Part shown: piece after piece, positions 15,101 to 30,100 of the stretch | Layout: every line of letters starts with the position of its first letter | How positions within the stretch are numbered: the stretch's first letter is position 1 | Source: Hemicentrotus pulcherrimus | Taxonomy: Eukaryota > Echinodermata > Echinoidea > Camarodonta > Strongylocentrotidae | Length of the DNA stretch: 64,000 nucleotides | Direction of reading: 5' to 3' | NCBI GenBank assembly: GCA_003118195.1 | Contig: BEXV01000551.1 | Location: 117,388 to 181,387, forward strand | Translations under genes and position numbers: made by a program | The notes under the pieces: generated by a model | What the model saw: only the letters and a program-made list of their open reading frames with translations | The model's database searches: none | What the model was told of the DNA's origin: nothing

Positions 15101-18100
15101 CTTTGATTGAGATTGAAGGAAAGATTGGGAGAATGAGAGAACGAAAGAAAAGCGGTTGTTCATACAGGAGATTAACATTGTAGAATGAGAAAGAAAGTTT
15201 CTGAACTGAGTATGTAAGCAGAGTATATATATACATGTACAGCTTAAAACTAAATTTTTCATACCCCAGTTTTTCGTCAATTTGTTGTATGTGAAAATTA
15301 GATTTTTCCTGATTTCTTTCGTTATAAATTTAAATATTAAAGCTTATTTCTGTACCGGTAATTATTGAACAAAGCCATCATTCAACGATTCCCTCTCCCA
15401 TTCTTGATTTAAGAGTAACACACACACGTTATTTGTTTACAAGGGTTACAACTAATTTAGTTGTTAATTCCATATACCGGTATACATTATTACATACTGT
15501 ACCTGTAATATTACCCCATTTTCTTCATTTTGTATCCATTAATATTTTCAATATTCTTGACCCTTTAATATCATCGCTTTAGTGTGTACGTTTCCCTCGA
15601 TATACCGCAGAGAACTTTCCTAGTTATCTCTCCTAACCACACTACAAGTTTTATCTCAATGGTCTTTCAGTCTCATAAATCTATATTGTCATCATTAAAG
15701 GCCTGTTCATATAGGCCATGCTTAATTGACATTGGCATTTTTGTCTTGTGTAGTTAATGAATGTCCAGTGGGGACACACTAATGGTCCTATGCTTATGTG
15801 TGTGTTCTAAGATACACACTTGGTAAGTGCAGTGCACCAAAGTACGCTGAAAAAACAGAATGGATCCTTGGTAAACCGTAGCAGTTTACAGCGTCATACA
15901 TGCGAGAGTACAGGCCTTAAAGGCTTGCTTAGATATGATGCAGCAAACTGCCAAAGGCCACTGCACTTTGTGCATGTGTAATAGGATGGCAGTTGCGTGC
16001 AACTAAGGTCATACTTGTATTCAGTGCGCTTAGTGTTACTAGATACCGAAATGTGAAGCATATAACACCTAGCCCCATCAAAGCCCCAGCAGTTTCACAG
16101 CGTCGTATCTACGTACTCTTAGTAAGATTTTTCTCAATCGCAATATTTGATCTTTTATTTTTCCTGTATTACCCTGTACCAGGTGGTGAAGACTCGTTAT
16201 ATGATGTGATCAGTCAGCCCTCCTCGAAGTGGGCCCAGAAGCCAAGCAATGAAGGTAAATACGTATTATGGCTGTGGGGGGGGGGGGTGTTTCACAAAGA
16301 TCGTTAGTTGAACTTATCTCCAAGTTGGACTTAACAATTATGGAAAGCCATAAGCATCATTGAAAATATCTTGTAAAAGTTATTTTTAAAGGCATTAAAT
16401 GTTGATTCAAATCATTCATATTTTCTATTATCATGGGAGACTTCGTGTTCTTGATGGGGAGTTTATGAAAAGACTTAAACACTTGAATTTTTGCTTTTGA
16501 TATATTTCATTGTAAGGCTGCAAATGGTTCTCCATATTATTTAAGTCCAACTAAGAGTTAAGTTCAACTTAAAATCTTTGTGAAGCACCCCCAGGTGTTA
16601 AAGGGTGTACAACCTATCATTAGAGGCATATTACCAAGCTGAAAGTGGGATCATATATGATGCCCTTACAAGTATGATTAGGAATAGCAGATTTTGTATC
16701 ATTTTGTCACTGATTTAGAGATGAAAGGGTTTGCATCTCCTTATCGTAATAAGCTTAAAAGGATGTGCATGAGTATTGTGTAGGCTGTAAACAATAAAAA
16801 CTAAAATCATGTCTAACTGACTTTGGGGGCAAAATGTCATTAAACCTTTGCTGCGTTTCACCCGCAAAAATGTTCATTCATATGTGTTCTTGTAAGAAGG
16901 ACGTAATATGTAGCAGCAATTCATTGAGATGGAAATCATACTGCATGTACATCTAAATAGAAGTAGTAGGTTGTGGATAATGATAAGTAATGTCCGGCTT
17001 CGGGCGGCAAAATGTCATGAAACTAATGCTGCATATCACCAGCAATCATGAACGCTAATATGTGCTCATGCATGAGGGAACTGATATGCTGCAGCTACTC
17101 ATTGAAACATAATTTTATTTGTATTTACATTTGAAATTGGTAATTTTCTTATCCTTCTCAAGTCATGATAAAAACCACTTGTACCATCATTGTTCCAGGT
17201 AAAAAGTGTGAGCATTTTTATGTTGATGCCTGGAATTGAGCGTGCCTGGGTGTGTTCAGACTTTTGCTTGATCATGTTTTACTTGATGCTAAATCATGCT
17301 ATGGTAATGATACCATGCATTTGTTTTAATAGCGCAATAGCCCCTTGTCCATGGCGCGCTAACTTAAAAACAAGGGTTACATGATAACATTATTTGTGTG
17401 CTTTCAGGGTTGCAATTCCTGGTAATGTACGTTTTCAGGACTGTTAGAGACCAAACATCAAATTCACCATAACTCTGCTTGGAACTTATTCACCGAGCAG
17501 GTGTATATTCGTTTCAGGATGGACTCTAATGTGTTTTAAAGCTCAATATTAACTCGCATGCTGCATTCTAAAGAACGTTTTTGTAATGGGGAGTTTGTCT
17601 GCAGTGTTCACAGTCCATGAGGAGAGGCGGTCCCAATGATCAAAGCCTGTGCCTTCTGGTTCCTTCCATAAAAATCCATTCTGAAAACGAAACACATTTG
17701 ATTTCTTCATAATGTCCATTTTTGATTTGATCTTTCTGTTCTGCTGATAAAAATACTTTTGGCGTGAATTTTAAAGGGTCAATTTTCTTTCTCGATTGGT
17801 GTGAAACTGTTCATGTAATTAGCATAATCTCCCAACAGCAAATAAAAGTTGAAGAAACTTGCTGTGTTTTCATTTGTTCTTGTTTCCTCTCTTTTTTTAA
17901 TTGCCATGTCAGCTTTTTATTTGGCCTTTGAATATGGATTGCAGCATGGGAAGTTTAAATAATGAGGGCAATCTCTAAACAACATTTCTTCTTGATTTTT
18001 ATTGAAGTGAGGATTTATGGTGTTTTATTATTATTTTTTTACAACCACACCTTTCCCCACCCTCTGCTCTCCAACCTTTCTTCCATATATTCCTCAATAC

Positions 18101-21100
18101 CCTACTTGAAATATACTACCCCTTTCTTTCCATATACCCCACCCCCTTATAACATCTCATTATACCACCCCTTATGCCAAAAAAACATATGCCAACCCAA
18201 TACCCCACCCTCTTAACTACCCCTTTCCTCTCATATATACCCCATTACCCCCACCCCATTATCATACCTATCCCCTCTCTGATAAACCCATCCTGTATGC
18301 CATCCCTTATACCACTCCTTATACCACCCCTATACCACCCCTATACCACCTCCTTATACCACCCTCCTATACCATCCCCTTATACCATCCTCCTATACCA
18401 ATCACTTATACTACCCTTGTTTGTTATGTATATACCGCGTCCCCATCATACTATCCCATTTCTTACCACCTTCCTATACCATACCCTTAACACGCCCTTA
18501 CACCTCTCCCATAAATCACCCCTCCTTATATCACACCTTTAAACCAACCCATTATACCTCTCCAATACGCCTCCCCTCCGTGCATACCCTTATGCCACGC
18601 CCTTATACCACACCCTTAAACCAACCAATTATATTACCCCTTTCCTTGCAAGCAGCCCGCATATACCATACAGCCAACTATGAATCCAGGCAGCGCCGGT
18701 GGGGCTCGGAAGTGCGGCGAAAGCCAAACTTGCCCATGCCCTCGACACCTCAGAGTTCTGGTACAGAAGGTAGAGATTCTGTTGAAAGATTATTTCAATG
18801 TCTTTTGTCTGCTTGTGCACTCCCTGTATGTAGTGCCCTCTGTGCATTGTGTTACTAATACTCATCCTGTCTTTATTATTCTGTCCTCTCTATACTGTAA
18901 AAGTGAGATTTGGGGGTAACATTAATGTCGAGTACTGATCACTTGCATATAGGTGAGAGAAAATAAAATAAATGATGCAGTGAGCTTTCATTTTGTTCCT
19001 TTGTCAAAGAACATCATGTCAACCAATATAGGAGCATAACACTTGATGCATTTGTAGCTATTGTTCACATACTAAACAAAGTAAACACCCATAAAAGGCT
19101 TTGTTGCATCAAAGATCCTCTGTCTAAAAAAGAACACATTTTTTGTTCCCTTGAAAATTGTTTCTCATTAAAACCTATACTAAAGAAACCTGTACATGGA
19201 GACTACATGCTGATACAGACTACTTGAGTGATCCTTATATACAGGTTTTTTAACTGTAATTGGCTAACCGAATTGTCTGTGCATAATGATTAAGTATGTT
19301 GGTAGGTCTGTCAGTCATGTTTGAAATTCAATAATAGAAGTTGACAGAAGAGCAATTTTCACACGTCACGCGTACAATCCCCCAAATATTACTTTTACAG
19401 TATATATTATTTGTTTTCTTCACATTCTTATACATTATATAGTAAAGCAAAACAACGATGTAGAGATTGTGATGTGTCTTTGTGTTTGCACCGTACATTA
19501 ATATAACCAATTGTGCATTATGGTTCTGTATGTCTGTCTGTCCGACTCTTTGTGTATGTCACCCTGTTATGGAGTTTTGGTCTTTGTGGATCTTTGTTTT
19601 CCATTTTTTTTTTTCAATTTTGACTTTCCTCATTATTTTCTAAAATGTATCTGTATATCTTTATGTTTTGTTTATTTATGCTAATTTCCAGGGGTGATTT
19701 TCAGAAAATGGAAATAGTGTATTTTAAAACTTTTTTATTTGTTAAATGTTTTACTATGACTGGAGGGTAAGAATAACATTTAGGAAAAAAGATGAAAGGA
19801 AGATTAAAACAAGAAAGGAAAAAAATCACCAACTCCAATTCCAACGCGTTCAAAGACACATGCATGCTGAAGCCCGATATCAATCAGGTGTGCTAGCTGT
19901 GATATTCATGTATTTGAAATAGCATTCCTAGTTTCCTTGTGGACAAAACTCTGACATCATGTTGTCTGCATATTCCTGTTCTATGCATGCCCTGGGAGTA
20001 CATCCATAAAATCAATTTAAAAATAAAAAAAATATTTAGTCGATTAATTTATTTACATATTTTTTAAAATTATATATTTCTTCATTTATATATTCATCTA
20101 TTTGTCTATATATCTATCTATTTTCTTAATGATAAAAAAAAAAATCAATACAATTATTTAAATGTACTGTTATTCTGTTTTTTAGATAATTTCTTCAGCT
20201 GCCCTTTATATTTTGTACAATATTCTACATTTGCATTGTTGGTCATTGCATATGTGTGTGTCTTCACTTGTATCTGTCGGGTTTGTTGTACTGTTATATG
20301 TATAAACAGGGTGTAGAAATATATATGGTGTGTTCATTTATTCTCAGTACATGCAGCATTACATACAGCATTCCTTCCGCACAGACCCTCTTGGATCTAC
20401 CTGTAATACATTTACTCCGCAATACAAATTTTAGCACAATTATTATCGTTTTGTGTGATGTGCGTTCAGCCATTTTCAGCACTATTAGACCGTCACAAAG
20501 GCAGATACCTAGTGAATTACTTGAATCAGTATGTGCTTTCCTGCCTTATAGTAAAACAAAAAAATCATATTATACCGGAGCTTGGGGAGAAGGTCATCAC
20601 ACTTGTCCCATGTGTCTAATGGAGTTTTATCAGTGCACCTGAAAACTTTTGTATTTTACTCTATATGGGTGTTTTTTCTCCTTCATATCCGACCATGGCT
20701 TTGGTTTTTATTGTGGTTTTAGAATTATATGCTATGTTATCACCTCTATTTTGTCTTAAAATTCTATGTATACATAGAGTGTGTATATGTTAAGATGTAT
20801 TTAAGCTGAGTGATTTGTCCATTGTATACTACCACTTGTGAATACAATTCATTCCTTTTTCATTGGCTTTTCAAAGATCTGCCTCGGTGCCTTAGAACAA
20901 TGACTAACATTTCTGTAGTAAAAAAACAATTTTTCTCTTTGTTTCTCTCGTTCTCTCCTTCCATCCTTTTTCTGGCTTTTCGTCTTAACATTTTCTACCT
21001 CCCATACTGTCCTAACCACCCTTTCCATCACAAATCGTCATTTCCTTCAACTCTTCTTTCCTTTCTCTTTCATTCACTCTCTTCTTTACTCTTATTTAAA

Positions 21101-24100
21101 CTGGTCCTTTCCTCTACTTTTCTATCATTCAATCATTTCTTATGTGTTTCTCTAACACCTCCTTTTCACTGTCTTCTTTCTCCTTCTTTCTTTTCTCCTT
21201 CTTTCTATTCTCTTCCCTCCCATCTTTCCTCCTCCCCCCTGCTTCGCATTTCGCATAACGCTTCATCCACAACTACCATGAACATCTGGACAAAAACAAA
21301 AAAATGAACATTTTTTGCCGTAGCGCACTATATACATGCGGAGAGGAGAGGCTCAGAACCAGTACGGCCATCGGTGGCGCTGTCGGCCCGGCCACATCAA
21401 GGTTTGTTCAAATGCATGCTTGCTAAATTGCTTTTTCCCTGAGTTTCTTCATCTTGGATTGCTAACGTGTTTTCATTTGAACTCCATTTCCTCATTTCTT
21501 TCCCATTTTCATTTTAACCTTGTTTCATTTAGTTTTCTTAGATTTTCTGTGTGCTTGTAATCCCGCTTTCTGCTCTTTTTGTTTTTGAAAGTTTTCTTTT
21601 GTTTCATGTTTGGAGCCAGAAAGGCATTAATTCATTTACTTTAACCCAATGACTACTGAGACTGCTTGTTTCCAGGGGGCAATTGGTTGATAACAGAGTA
21701 GTGCCCTTCTGGCTCTGTACAGATAGTTCTTTCATCTCTTCCCAGATCTCCAGAGACTGTTTACTATTCTCCCTTTTTGTTTTATCAGTTATCATTCTTA
21801 ACAAGTTTTCTAAATTTTTTTGTATGAGTAAAGATCTTAACTCCCTCCAGTTGTTTACTCAAATTTGCATCAGAGTTTTAAAAATTATTTTCCCTTTTTG
21901 TTTGAGCAGTTATCATTTTCTTTACTTTTCTGTATGAGAAGGCCCTTAGCAAAGATGCCAACCAGTTTGATTAAATGGTATTAAGAACGATTATAAGAGT
22001 GTAATACGATCTTTAAATCTTAAAATACCATTTTTCATCTTTTTTTCCAAAAAACAAAAAAACAAAACCCCATTAAAACAGTGGAGTTGCATAGAGACAT
22101 GTCCAAGAAAACCCCCGCAACCCCAATAAAAACATTGTGTTACAATTTCCTCATTACATTTTAATGAAAGAGCAAACATTTTTTCTTAAATTTTACTGGC
22201 CCGGGGCTGGCAGGCCAGTGGTAGTTTCAAGTTTTTTTGTGAAAATCTGATTTTTCTCTCCAAAATCTGATTGTTTAGGATAGTCTGTTTTCTTGTGTCA
22301 AGAGGTTGGCATCTCTGCCTTAGTGTCCATTGTTTATCAATTTCTCATCCATTTTTTCTGCTGAACCTGAATGTTGGTGTTTATTTTCTTTCTCTTTGTT
22401 TCATCAGTTATAGTGTACCATAGCAACCAAGTTTTCTTTATTTTTCTGTATACCAGCAAGTCTTAACTCCCTTCACCTTTCAATTATTTATTCCTCTATT
22501 TGCAAAACCTGAATGTCTCTTTTAATTTTCTCCATCTTTGTTGTATCAGTTATCATTGCTACCAAGATTTGTTTTACTTTTTTTTCCTGTATGATTACAA
22601 ACCTAACCTGCCTTAAATTTTGTTAGTATTCATTTCTTTCTTTGCTGAAGCAGAGTAAGTTTTCTATTTTATCCCTCTTTGTTTTATGAGTTATCAGTGC
22701 ATACCAAGTTCCTTTATTTTTCTGCATGATTGCAAATCGTTCTGCCCTCTTTAGTTTTTCATTGATGATTGATCTCTTTGCAAATTCAGTGCATTTTTAA
22801 AAAAAAATTCTTATCAGTTAACACTGTTTACTATAAACATTCCTTAATATTTTGATTTCAATTACAGACCCGAATCATTTTATCTGCCGAGACCCAACAG
22901 GTGTTATTCATATCAGTCCTCTAAAACAGTTTAAACCCTTCTCGCTCTCAACATACTGATTATACATGTACTTCCTTTTGTTTATGAAACATTTTCCTAT
23001 GGAAATGCCCAGTCTCTCTTGAATAGTGGTCTTATTTGTATTGTTTTGTTTCATCCATTTTCTTAAATGTTGTGTTATATGGTTTATGTTCTTAACACAT
23101 TTGTTAAGTACTTTGTTTTCTCAAGATGTCGGTCTCTTTCCCAGGGTTCTTCACATAATGATTCATTTTGGGGGGTCTTCACATTGTTATACAAGTAGAT
23201 TTTTATTAACCAGATGAAAAACTACCACCTATTTTACCAAAATTAAGTTTATTAACGCCCTCTCTTTTTCTGTAATAAAGCTTAATTTTGAATATTTGTT
23301 GCAGATGTTAATTTATACATTTCATCAATGTTCTGTATTATAAGTAGACCTAGACCATAATTCCAACAGTATAGTATACAGAGAAAACTTTTGTGGATTG
23401 AGTTGTGCTATACACGTATGTACATGAATATATTACTTACATTATCATTATATTTCATTTTGTAACTGTAAACAAGTAATGTACTGAGTGATTACTCAAA
23501 TTAAAAATGCAGTTTATGCTTACCGTATTCCTTTTAATACATGTACATGTACATATACAATAACAAAAAAGAGGAAATAGAGATAAAAGTAGGCCAGAAA
23601 TTTGCAGATCAGAGGATCCTGTGTAAAATGTTTGGTTTGCTAACTTGTTAATGGGGAAATCTATGACAAACATTTTTTTTCCAAGGTGCATATATCAACT
23701 ATAAATTTGTGTCCCTTTGAAGGCAAACCAGCCCTGTGAAATCTTTGCACTCCCCACCTCATTTCTAAAGTGATGATGCTGTATTTTTTCCTATCAAATT
23801 AAAGTTCAACTTTATGAAAGGACATTTACCCAAGGCCCTTTTATATTTTCGCCTTTATCTTTTCCTGGAATTGCATGTTTTACTTTTCAAGTTAGAGCCC
23901 TATTAAAACGATCCTGACCCATAATTATGTTTGCAATAATGATCTTTCCGGAATTATTCCTAAGCATTTTCAGGTCTCTTCACTCCATGTAAAGGGGGAT
24001 AATGTCCTGTTTCAATTTTTTTCTTCTGAAATGATAATTATTTGATTATTTCATTACATCTCTCCTTCATGCTCTGATCAGACTCCTACTGTCATAGTCC

Positions 24101-27100
24101 TTCTAAACTTAAAGTTAAAACAAAATGTATAATTATTGAGCCTTTTGATTTCTACTAAAATAACAATTAAACGAAATATCTAGCTTAGGGCCCCTTAAAA
24201 GCAAAGCCAGTCCTTTTATGTCATTGATAAATCATTGATTCTTTTCCCTGTATCTCGCCTTCATGCTTCGATCAGACTCCTTCCATCGTACGTCCTACCA
24301 AACCAAAAGTCAAACCTAATTTGTATTTTTTAACTTTTTGCCTTTCACTATTTTTTTTTTCCTCTAACCAGTTCTTCTCTCCTTTAAAAGGACTCTAGCC
24401 CTTCGTAAATTCTGCATTGCTGTACATTTTTTCTGATATCATAATTCTTTGATTCTTTCCCTTCATCTCTCCTTCATGCTTCGACCAGACTCCTTCCAAC
24501 CTAGTAGTCCTACTAAACCAAAAGTTTAACCTAATATGTATTTGTGTACATGTTGCCTTTCACTGAAATCACTTTTATCTCTAACCAATTTATGGCTACT
24601 TTGAAAGGACTACATCCCTTTGCAAATTCTGCATTGCTGAACATTTTTCTGAAATCATAATTCTTTGATTCTTTCCCTTCATTTTTTCCTTCATGCTTTG
24701 ACCAGACTCCTTCCAACCTAGTAGCCCTACTAAACCAAAAGTCAAACCTAAACCACCAATCAGGAGCAGCAGTAAAAAACAAGAGTATTCAGCAGGTTTG
24801 TTATTGGGGTATTTAATCTTGCAGTGATCTGAGTTCTCTGCAAAAGGCGTTCGGCAATTTAATATTCATTTGCACCGTCTTGGCCCAAGTATTTGCAGTC
24901 GATTTCATTATTTTTGTCTCAAAGAGTGTGCAGTGTTTTGATTTAATTTTTCTTTCTTCTGGAAGTCATTTTGCAGTCATTTTTCTTTCCATGTGGTCAT
25001 TTGAATTTGAGTTATTCTGGTGAAGCTGTCTTTTCCTTTTTTTTTTAAGTCCTTGCTAATTGGTTTCTTTTCAATTTGGCGGTGCACAAGCTTTTAATTT
25101 CCCTTTTTTGTCTTCACATAATTTTGACGTCCTTGGATACAATACCTACATTTAATTTTTCAAACCATTTATAAACTTTACCGACATATTAGTAAAGAAA
25201 TTATATTTTAATCCAACAGACATCTTTAGATTCAAAATTGATATCTGCCAAGCTTTCCTAAATTGGTTGTTAAATGCTCTATAGAAATGTTAATGTAATA
25301 GAATTATGATGATTTGGGATGATAAATCTTCAGAACTAATCCTTTTTTAAATGTGTTTTGGTTTGTAATCACAAATTAATCAAGCGATCAATTCTTGAGA
25401 TTTTACACCACGATGAGTCGGGGAATCCAGGGAAAAAAAAACAAAGGAGTTGCAGATTTGATGTTGCTCATATGATTTAGATTATTATTATAAACTGTCT
25501 CTTATTGTCTTCTCTTGTGGCTCGGACAAGACTTCACACTAACTGTTTTGTAAGGGGATCCAAATTGAACCTCTTTACAGTCTATACGCATGAGCCCTAT
25601 CTTAAAACTTCAACATTTTGGCAAATCCAGACTTAGATTTTGGGCACCCATGTTTCCCAGGCCCCTGTTAATGTCGAGCCCTGATGAAGTTTTATTTATA
25701 TGATTGGCACCTACATCTTACGTACTATTGCACAATAATCAAGAACCATACTTTTTATTTCTGTAAAAATATATTTCCAAGTGACTCAGACATTAAGTCA
25801 CATTTATATGATTGGCACCTACATATTATTGCACAATAATCATGAACCATACATTTAATTTCTGTAAGAATATATGTTCAAGTGATTCCGTATTTGTTTC
25901 ATGTTTATGCTATACCGGTAAACACTTTTTGGAGTATTATTTTGGTATCATTTGCTTCCCCATCAATGTTCTCTTTATATGCCAGACAGTACAAAATGCT
26001 TCCCTCTTTCATTCTATCTAGTTCTCCTCTCCTGTGATATTGTGGATTTTCCATCTTTCATTTCTATTTGAATCTTTAGACAGCCAGTAGGCTGTTAACT
26101 CACACGTATATGAGTTACCACTCTTCTGGTTCCAAACGGATGATATCTATTAAGGCAGTGTTTGAGCTGTGTGTTTTTTGATTTTGTAATGCACTTGTTG
26201 CTTTTAATCGAAGTCGCACTCGATGGCACTCTATTGGAAGCTTTCTGTTCTTTTCTCATTGTACTTGATTAAGCCTCAGTGTTTCTCTGCAGTGCTGTTT
26301 GGAAGCAGTAACAGATTTGTGATACATCTATTTTTGTTTGCATAGCTTTATTTCCCTTAAAATTCTCTTCAAGTTTTATTTACAATCTTATTGAAAAAAC
26401 AGGGGGTGGGGAATTCATTTCCGATGGTGCTAGGTGTACAGGCTATTAGTATCTAAATGTAATTAAAAAGAAAGAAAAAGTGACTAGTGTGCTGGTATTC
26501 AATATACATGTACATGTGCAATGGCTCATTGGTAGAGAGCAGTGGTCTCGTAAACCGAAGGTCCCGGTTCAAAACTAATTCAATGCGCTAGAGCCCTTTG
26601 GTAGGCTATTAATCCTCATTACCAAAACAAGTCCCTCGGAGAGGACCTAAAGCTGCTGGTCCCCTGGTTGCTTACTAATACAAGCATACACATGCTTTCT
26701 TATCACTCGAGTAAAACATACAAACAAACATGTAGCAGCTTTGTCCACAGCACTACAGCAAGATACACAACTATATGAGCATCCAAAGAGCAAGTGTAAT
26801 TACTATGCTCAGTGTGAAAAAAAAATGGTTTACTGCCCATTGCAAACATATGTATAGCTGATATTCACTCATTTTCTGGAATAAACTAGCTGTTTTTCTG
26901 TGATCCCAAGATGCTGCAAGTGGAAGTTAGGACTGAAACTGGGACCTGTTTCACAAAATTGTCATCAGTGACAATTGACAGTTTTCGTAATAAGCTACTG
27001 AAATCCTTGCTTCTGATTGGTTATCAGCAGATTTTTCACAGATTTTTGGAATTTGTCATTGAAAAGGCTTTGTGAAACAGGCCCCAGGTGTAAGACATCA

Positions 27101-30100
27101 AATGGTGGCAGCGGTGGGATACAATCAGAGCCATTGACATGTGGATTTATCGGAAGACTTTTTTCATTTTTATTTTCATTTAGCATGCATTTGGAATTAG
27201 GTCAAATGAGTTTGAAGTATTCATTGGCCCTGAACCTTTATAAACCGTGAATAAATATTTCCTCTAAACAAGCAAAGACATTGTCCTTGAGAGGGCAAGA
27301 TGTTGTGGCAGTCACAGCCTATTGAGAAACATAGATTTGACATGTGCATAAAGTGTGCTCGTAATGCAGTTCATGAAGCTCCAAATAATTCCCTCTCATA
27401 CACAATCTTTGTGGGGTGAAATGTGAAGGCAGTTTCTGGGGTGACATGTGAAGGCAGTTTCTGGATTTGACATATGACTTCTGGTGATGCAACTAATGCA
27501 AATAATAATACTCTGCTAGCTATGGTTGCAGGTGATTGTAGTGCTTTAGATCCTTGTGCAGCAACATGTACAGGTGCAGGTGGTCTTCATTGGGTTTAAA
27601 TGGCATCACTTGTGCTTTTTCCTATTAAAGTGCTTAAAGCTACCATATTTTGTTTACAGCAAAATTGTTGAGCTTATCATCTGTAACATCTGATCTGATC
27701 TACATGCAATCATTGGAGGAAGCTGACTGAAAACGTATATGTGTAGTGTCTGCTTGGGATGAGAAGGCATTAACTCATAGTCTGTAACATAGAGTTAACG
27801 CCCTTCTGACCCTCAAACAGATGATGTGTGGTACAGTCAAACCTGTCTATAGAGGTCACTCAAGGGAAAGAGAAACAAGTGGCCACTGTAGACAGGTGAC
27901 CTTAATAAAGACATGGCCACTATTAAAGACAGGTTTGACTGTAGTTATATTCCATTCATGGTACCACTGTACAAATCCACACACAGCAAGCATGTCAGAT
28001 GGAAGTGGTGTATGTAGGTACATAATCTCGGGCTGTGGCAATTAGATTACATATTCCCCTACAACAATTTAAAATTAAATCAACACATTCAAACATCAAG
28101 ACGAAATTGTATTTTTTACCTTTGATTTGTGGTTGATTAGCTTGATCATTTAACAACGCGTCATCTTTTGGAATAAACATATTCCAATCCAATAGTTTGC
28201 ATATTCATAACAGTAGTCATTTGCATTAATAGATGCATAACATACCATAGCTTTTTGCATAATTAATAGTACATAAGACTTGCAAATAATTCATGCAGGA
28301 GCTCACATGTACTTGCGGTCAATCGCTGTAGAAGCATATGCTCTTTCATCCTCTTGGAGTCTAGATATATTAGCTATCTTTGCTTTATTGTGGGCATGCA
28401 GATTTCACTGCTCCTAGCCTAATATGGAGTATAACATTCATTCAGCAGTTTGAAATGTGTTGTATGTCATCGTTATGAATATTTGTCTGTTGCATGGAAG
28501 CAGGAAATAATCGTTTTCCTAGTTTTCTATTGTAGACATTAGGTTGTTTACATGTATTCATATACCTTAAGAGTGTATCTTAAGAGCAATTGAAGAAAAC
28601 AATTCATAAAGCAAATTAACAAATTGAGTGAGAAGCCTTTATACTGCACTATCCATGATCGTTTTTCATTCAATGCACTTCAAATAGCCATTAATTCATT
28701 ATATAAACACCAAAGCAAAAATGGAAAGAAGGAAAATGATGAATATAAAGTACAAATATTTGTTTGTTATTTTGTTATTTTTATAGAAAATTCATCATGA
28801 TGCGATTTCCATGATAATTATTCAATTGATGCACTACAAAGTTTATTAAATCAGCAAAAAATTAAAAAAGAAGATAAAATGTGTATTGAAATATCGAGCA
28901 GTTTCCATAATAATCGTTCAATTGATGCACTACAAAGTTGATAAAATAAATAAAAAACAAACAGACAAAAGATGAATTGTGAATTGAAATAGCCAGCTTT
29001 TTTTCATTTTCCATGACAATCACTTTGATAATAATCATATTGTTCTTAAAACACAGGTGATAATGCCTCTGCAAACACTACTGCCCAGGAGCCGGAGGGT
29101 TAGTTGAAAGTGTTTTTATGTTTTCATGTATATCTCTGTTAAGTGCAACTTCCTTAAACTTTTGTTGTGAGGTGCCTCGCATTCATGTATGACTAACACA
29201 CTGGGTAATTTCAATCATGTGTTTCTATGCACACCAAGAAACATGTGTACGGAAGTCGCTTTGTATTAATGCTTATAGCCTGAATCAGGCAATCATGCAG
29301 GTAGACAATATATAAGAATCATTATAAAGAGTCTGCTGAATCCTGCTGATAATGAAAGTTACATATAACAATTCCTAGAAGACAAATTGTTGAAGTTTAA
29401 TGCGAGTTGTACTTTAATACTTGATAAGAATGAGTATGGTCCATATATATTGCAGCCTCGTACTCAGATATTTGGCTACATCACAGAGATGTATTACATA
29501 GATATGAAATGCAAGAATTCATTAATTGATTTTATTGCAAACAGAAATAGTGGCCTATGGCGAGTATAGTGGACCGACAACCAAGGCAAAACCAGAGGGT
29601 ATGTCTCTAAAATAACTGTAGCCATCATTTATATCTGAGAATTGAGGGAAGAAGCAAGATTTAAACTATTGTGAATTTGAAAATAAATAAGAGCTCATAC
29701 TAACGGTACGCTTTTAACAGAATTACAAGTACTTGATCACGTTAAATAAATATAAACTAAACCTCATTTTGTTTTATCTTATAACAAATAATAGTGTCCA
29801 TATATTGTTTGACCAAGAAATATATATATAAATATAAATATGGCAGTCAATTTATATAACTTTATTGATAGCATGAATCAGACAAGCATATTCTAAAAAA
29901 AGATCTATGAATCTAAAAGAAAATCACCAAATCATTCAGATTGTGAAATGACATATAATAATTTTATTGCAAACAGAAATTGCAGCTTATGGAGAGTATA
30001 GTGGACCAACAACCAAGGCTCAACCAGAGGGTATGTCTCTGAAATAAACTGTAGCCATTATTGATCTCGGTTAATCAACGGAACAGGGACGATGAGAAAT

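Larger units (their letters stand above)
16255..18655 (+). other. intron 10
   Basis: It holds a MITE (16279-16592), a diverged direct duplication around GGCAAAATGTCAT (about 16807-16940 and 16980-17110, period about 175 bp), a possible decayed exon at 17605-17639, and a pyrimidine/ATACC array (18060-18640). Confidence 0.7.
23709..24755. repeat. tandem repeat of 194-217 bp that carries exon 13 and its broken copies
   Basis: Units share CTTCATGCTTCGACCAGACT, TTTGATTCTTTCCCTTCA and GGCCCTTTTA-like words. The exon-like part starts at 24082, 24276, 24489 and 24706. Only the last is intact. Confidence 0.82.
24796..29056 (+). other. intron 13 (4.3 kb)
   Basis: Contains a 65-bp direct repeat around TGATTGGCACCTACAT (25694-25865), a SINE (26519-26725), a family B MITE (26941-27085), a family E element (27832-27943), a short direct repeat GTGAAGGCAGTTTCTGG (27424-27464) and a diverged tandem repeat (28650-29035). 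No exon recognised. Confidence 0.7.
29480..30060. repeat. exon-bearing tandem duplication (exons 15 and 16)
   Basis: Similarity between the two units extends beyond the exons: TTTTATTGCAAACAG before and GTATGTCTCT, AACTGTAGCCAT after each. The spacing of the exons is 432 bp. A ghost of the upstream flank recurs at 30343-30380. Confidence 0.88.

Noticed and set aside
18174..18858. Open frames of 122 and 145 residues over the ATACC array
   Set aside because: Repeat-encoded Pro/Tyr/Leu text. Only 18656-18769 of this stretch is exonic, and in the frame that keeps phase.
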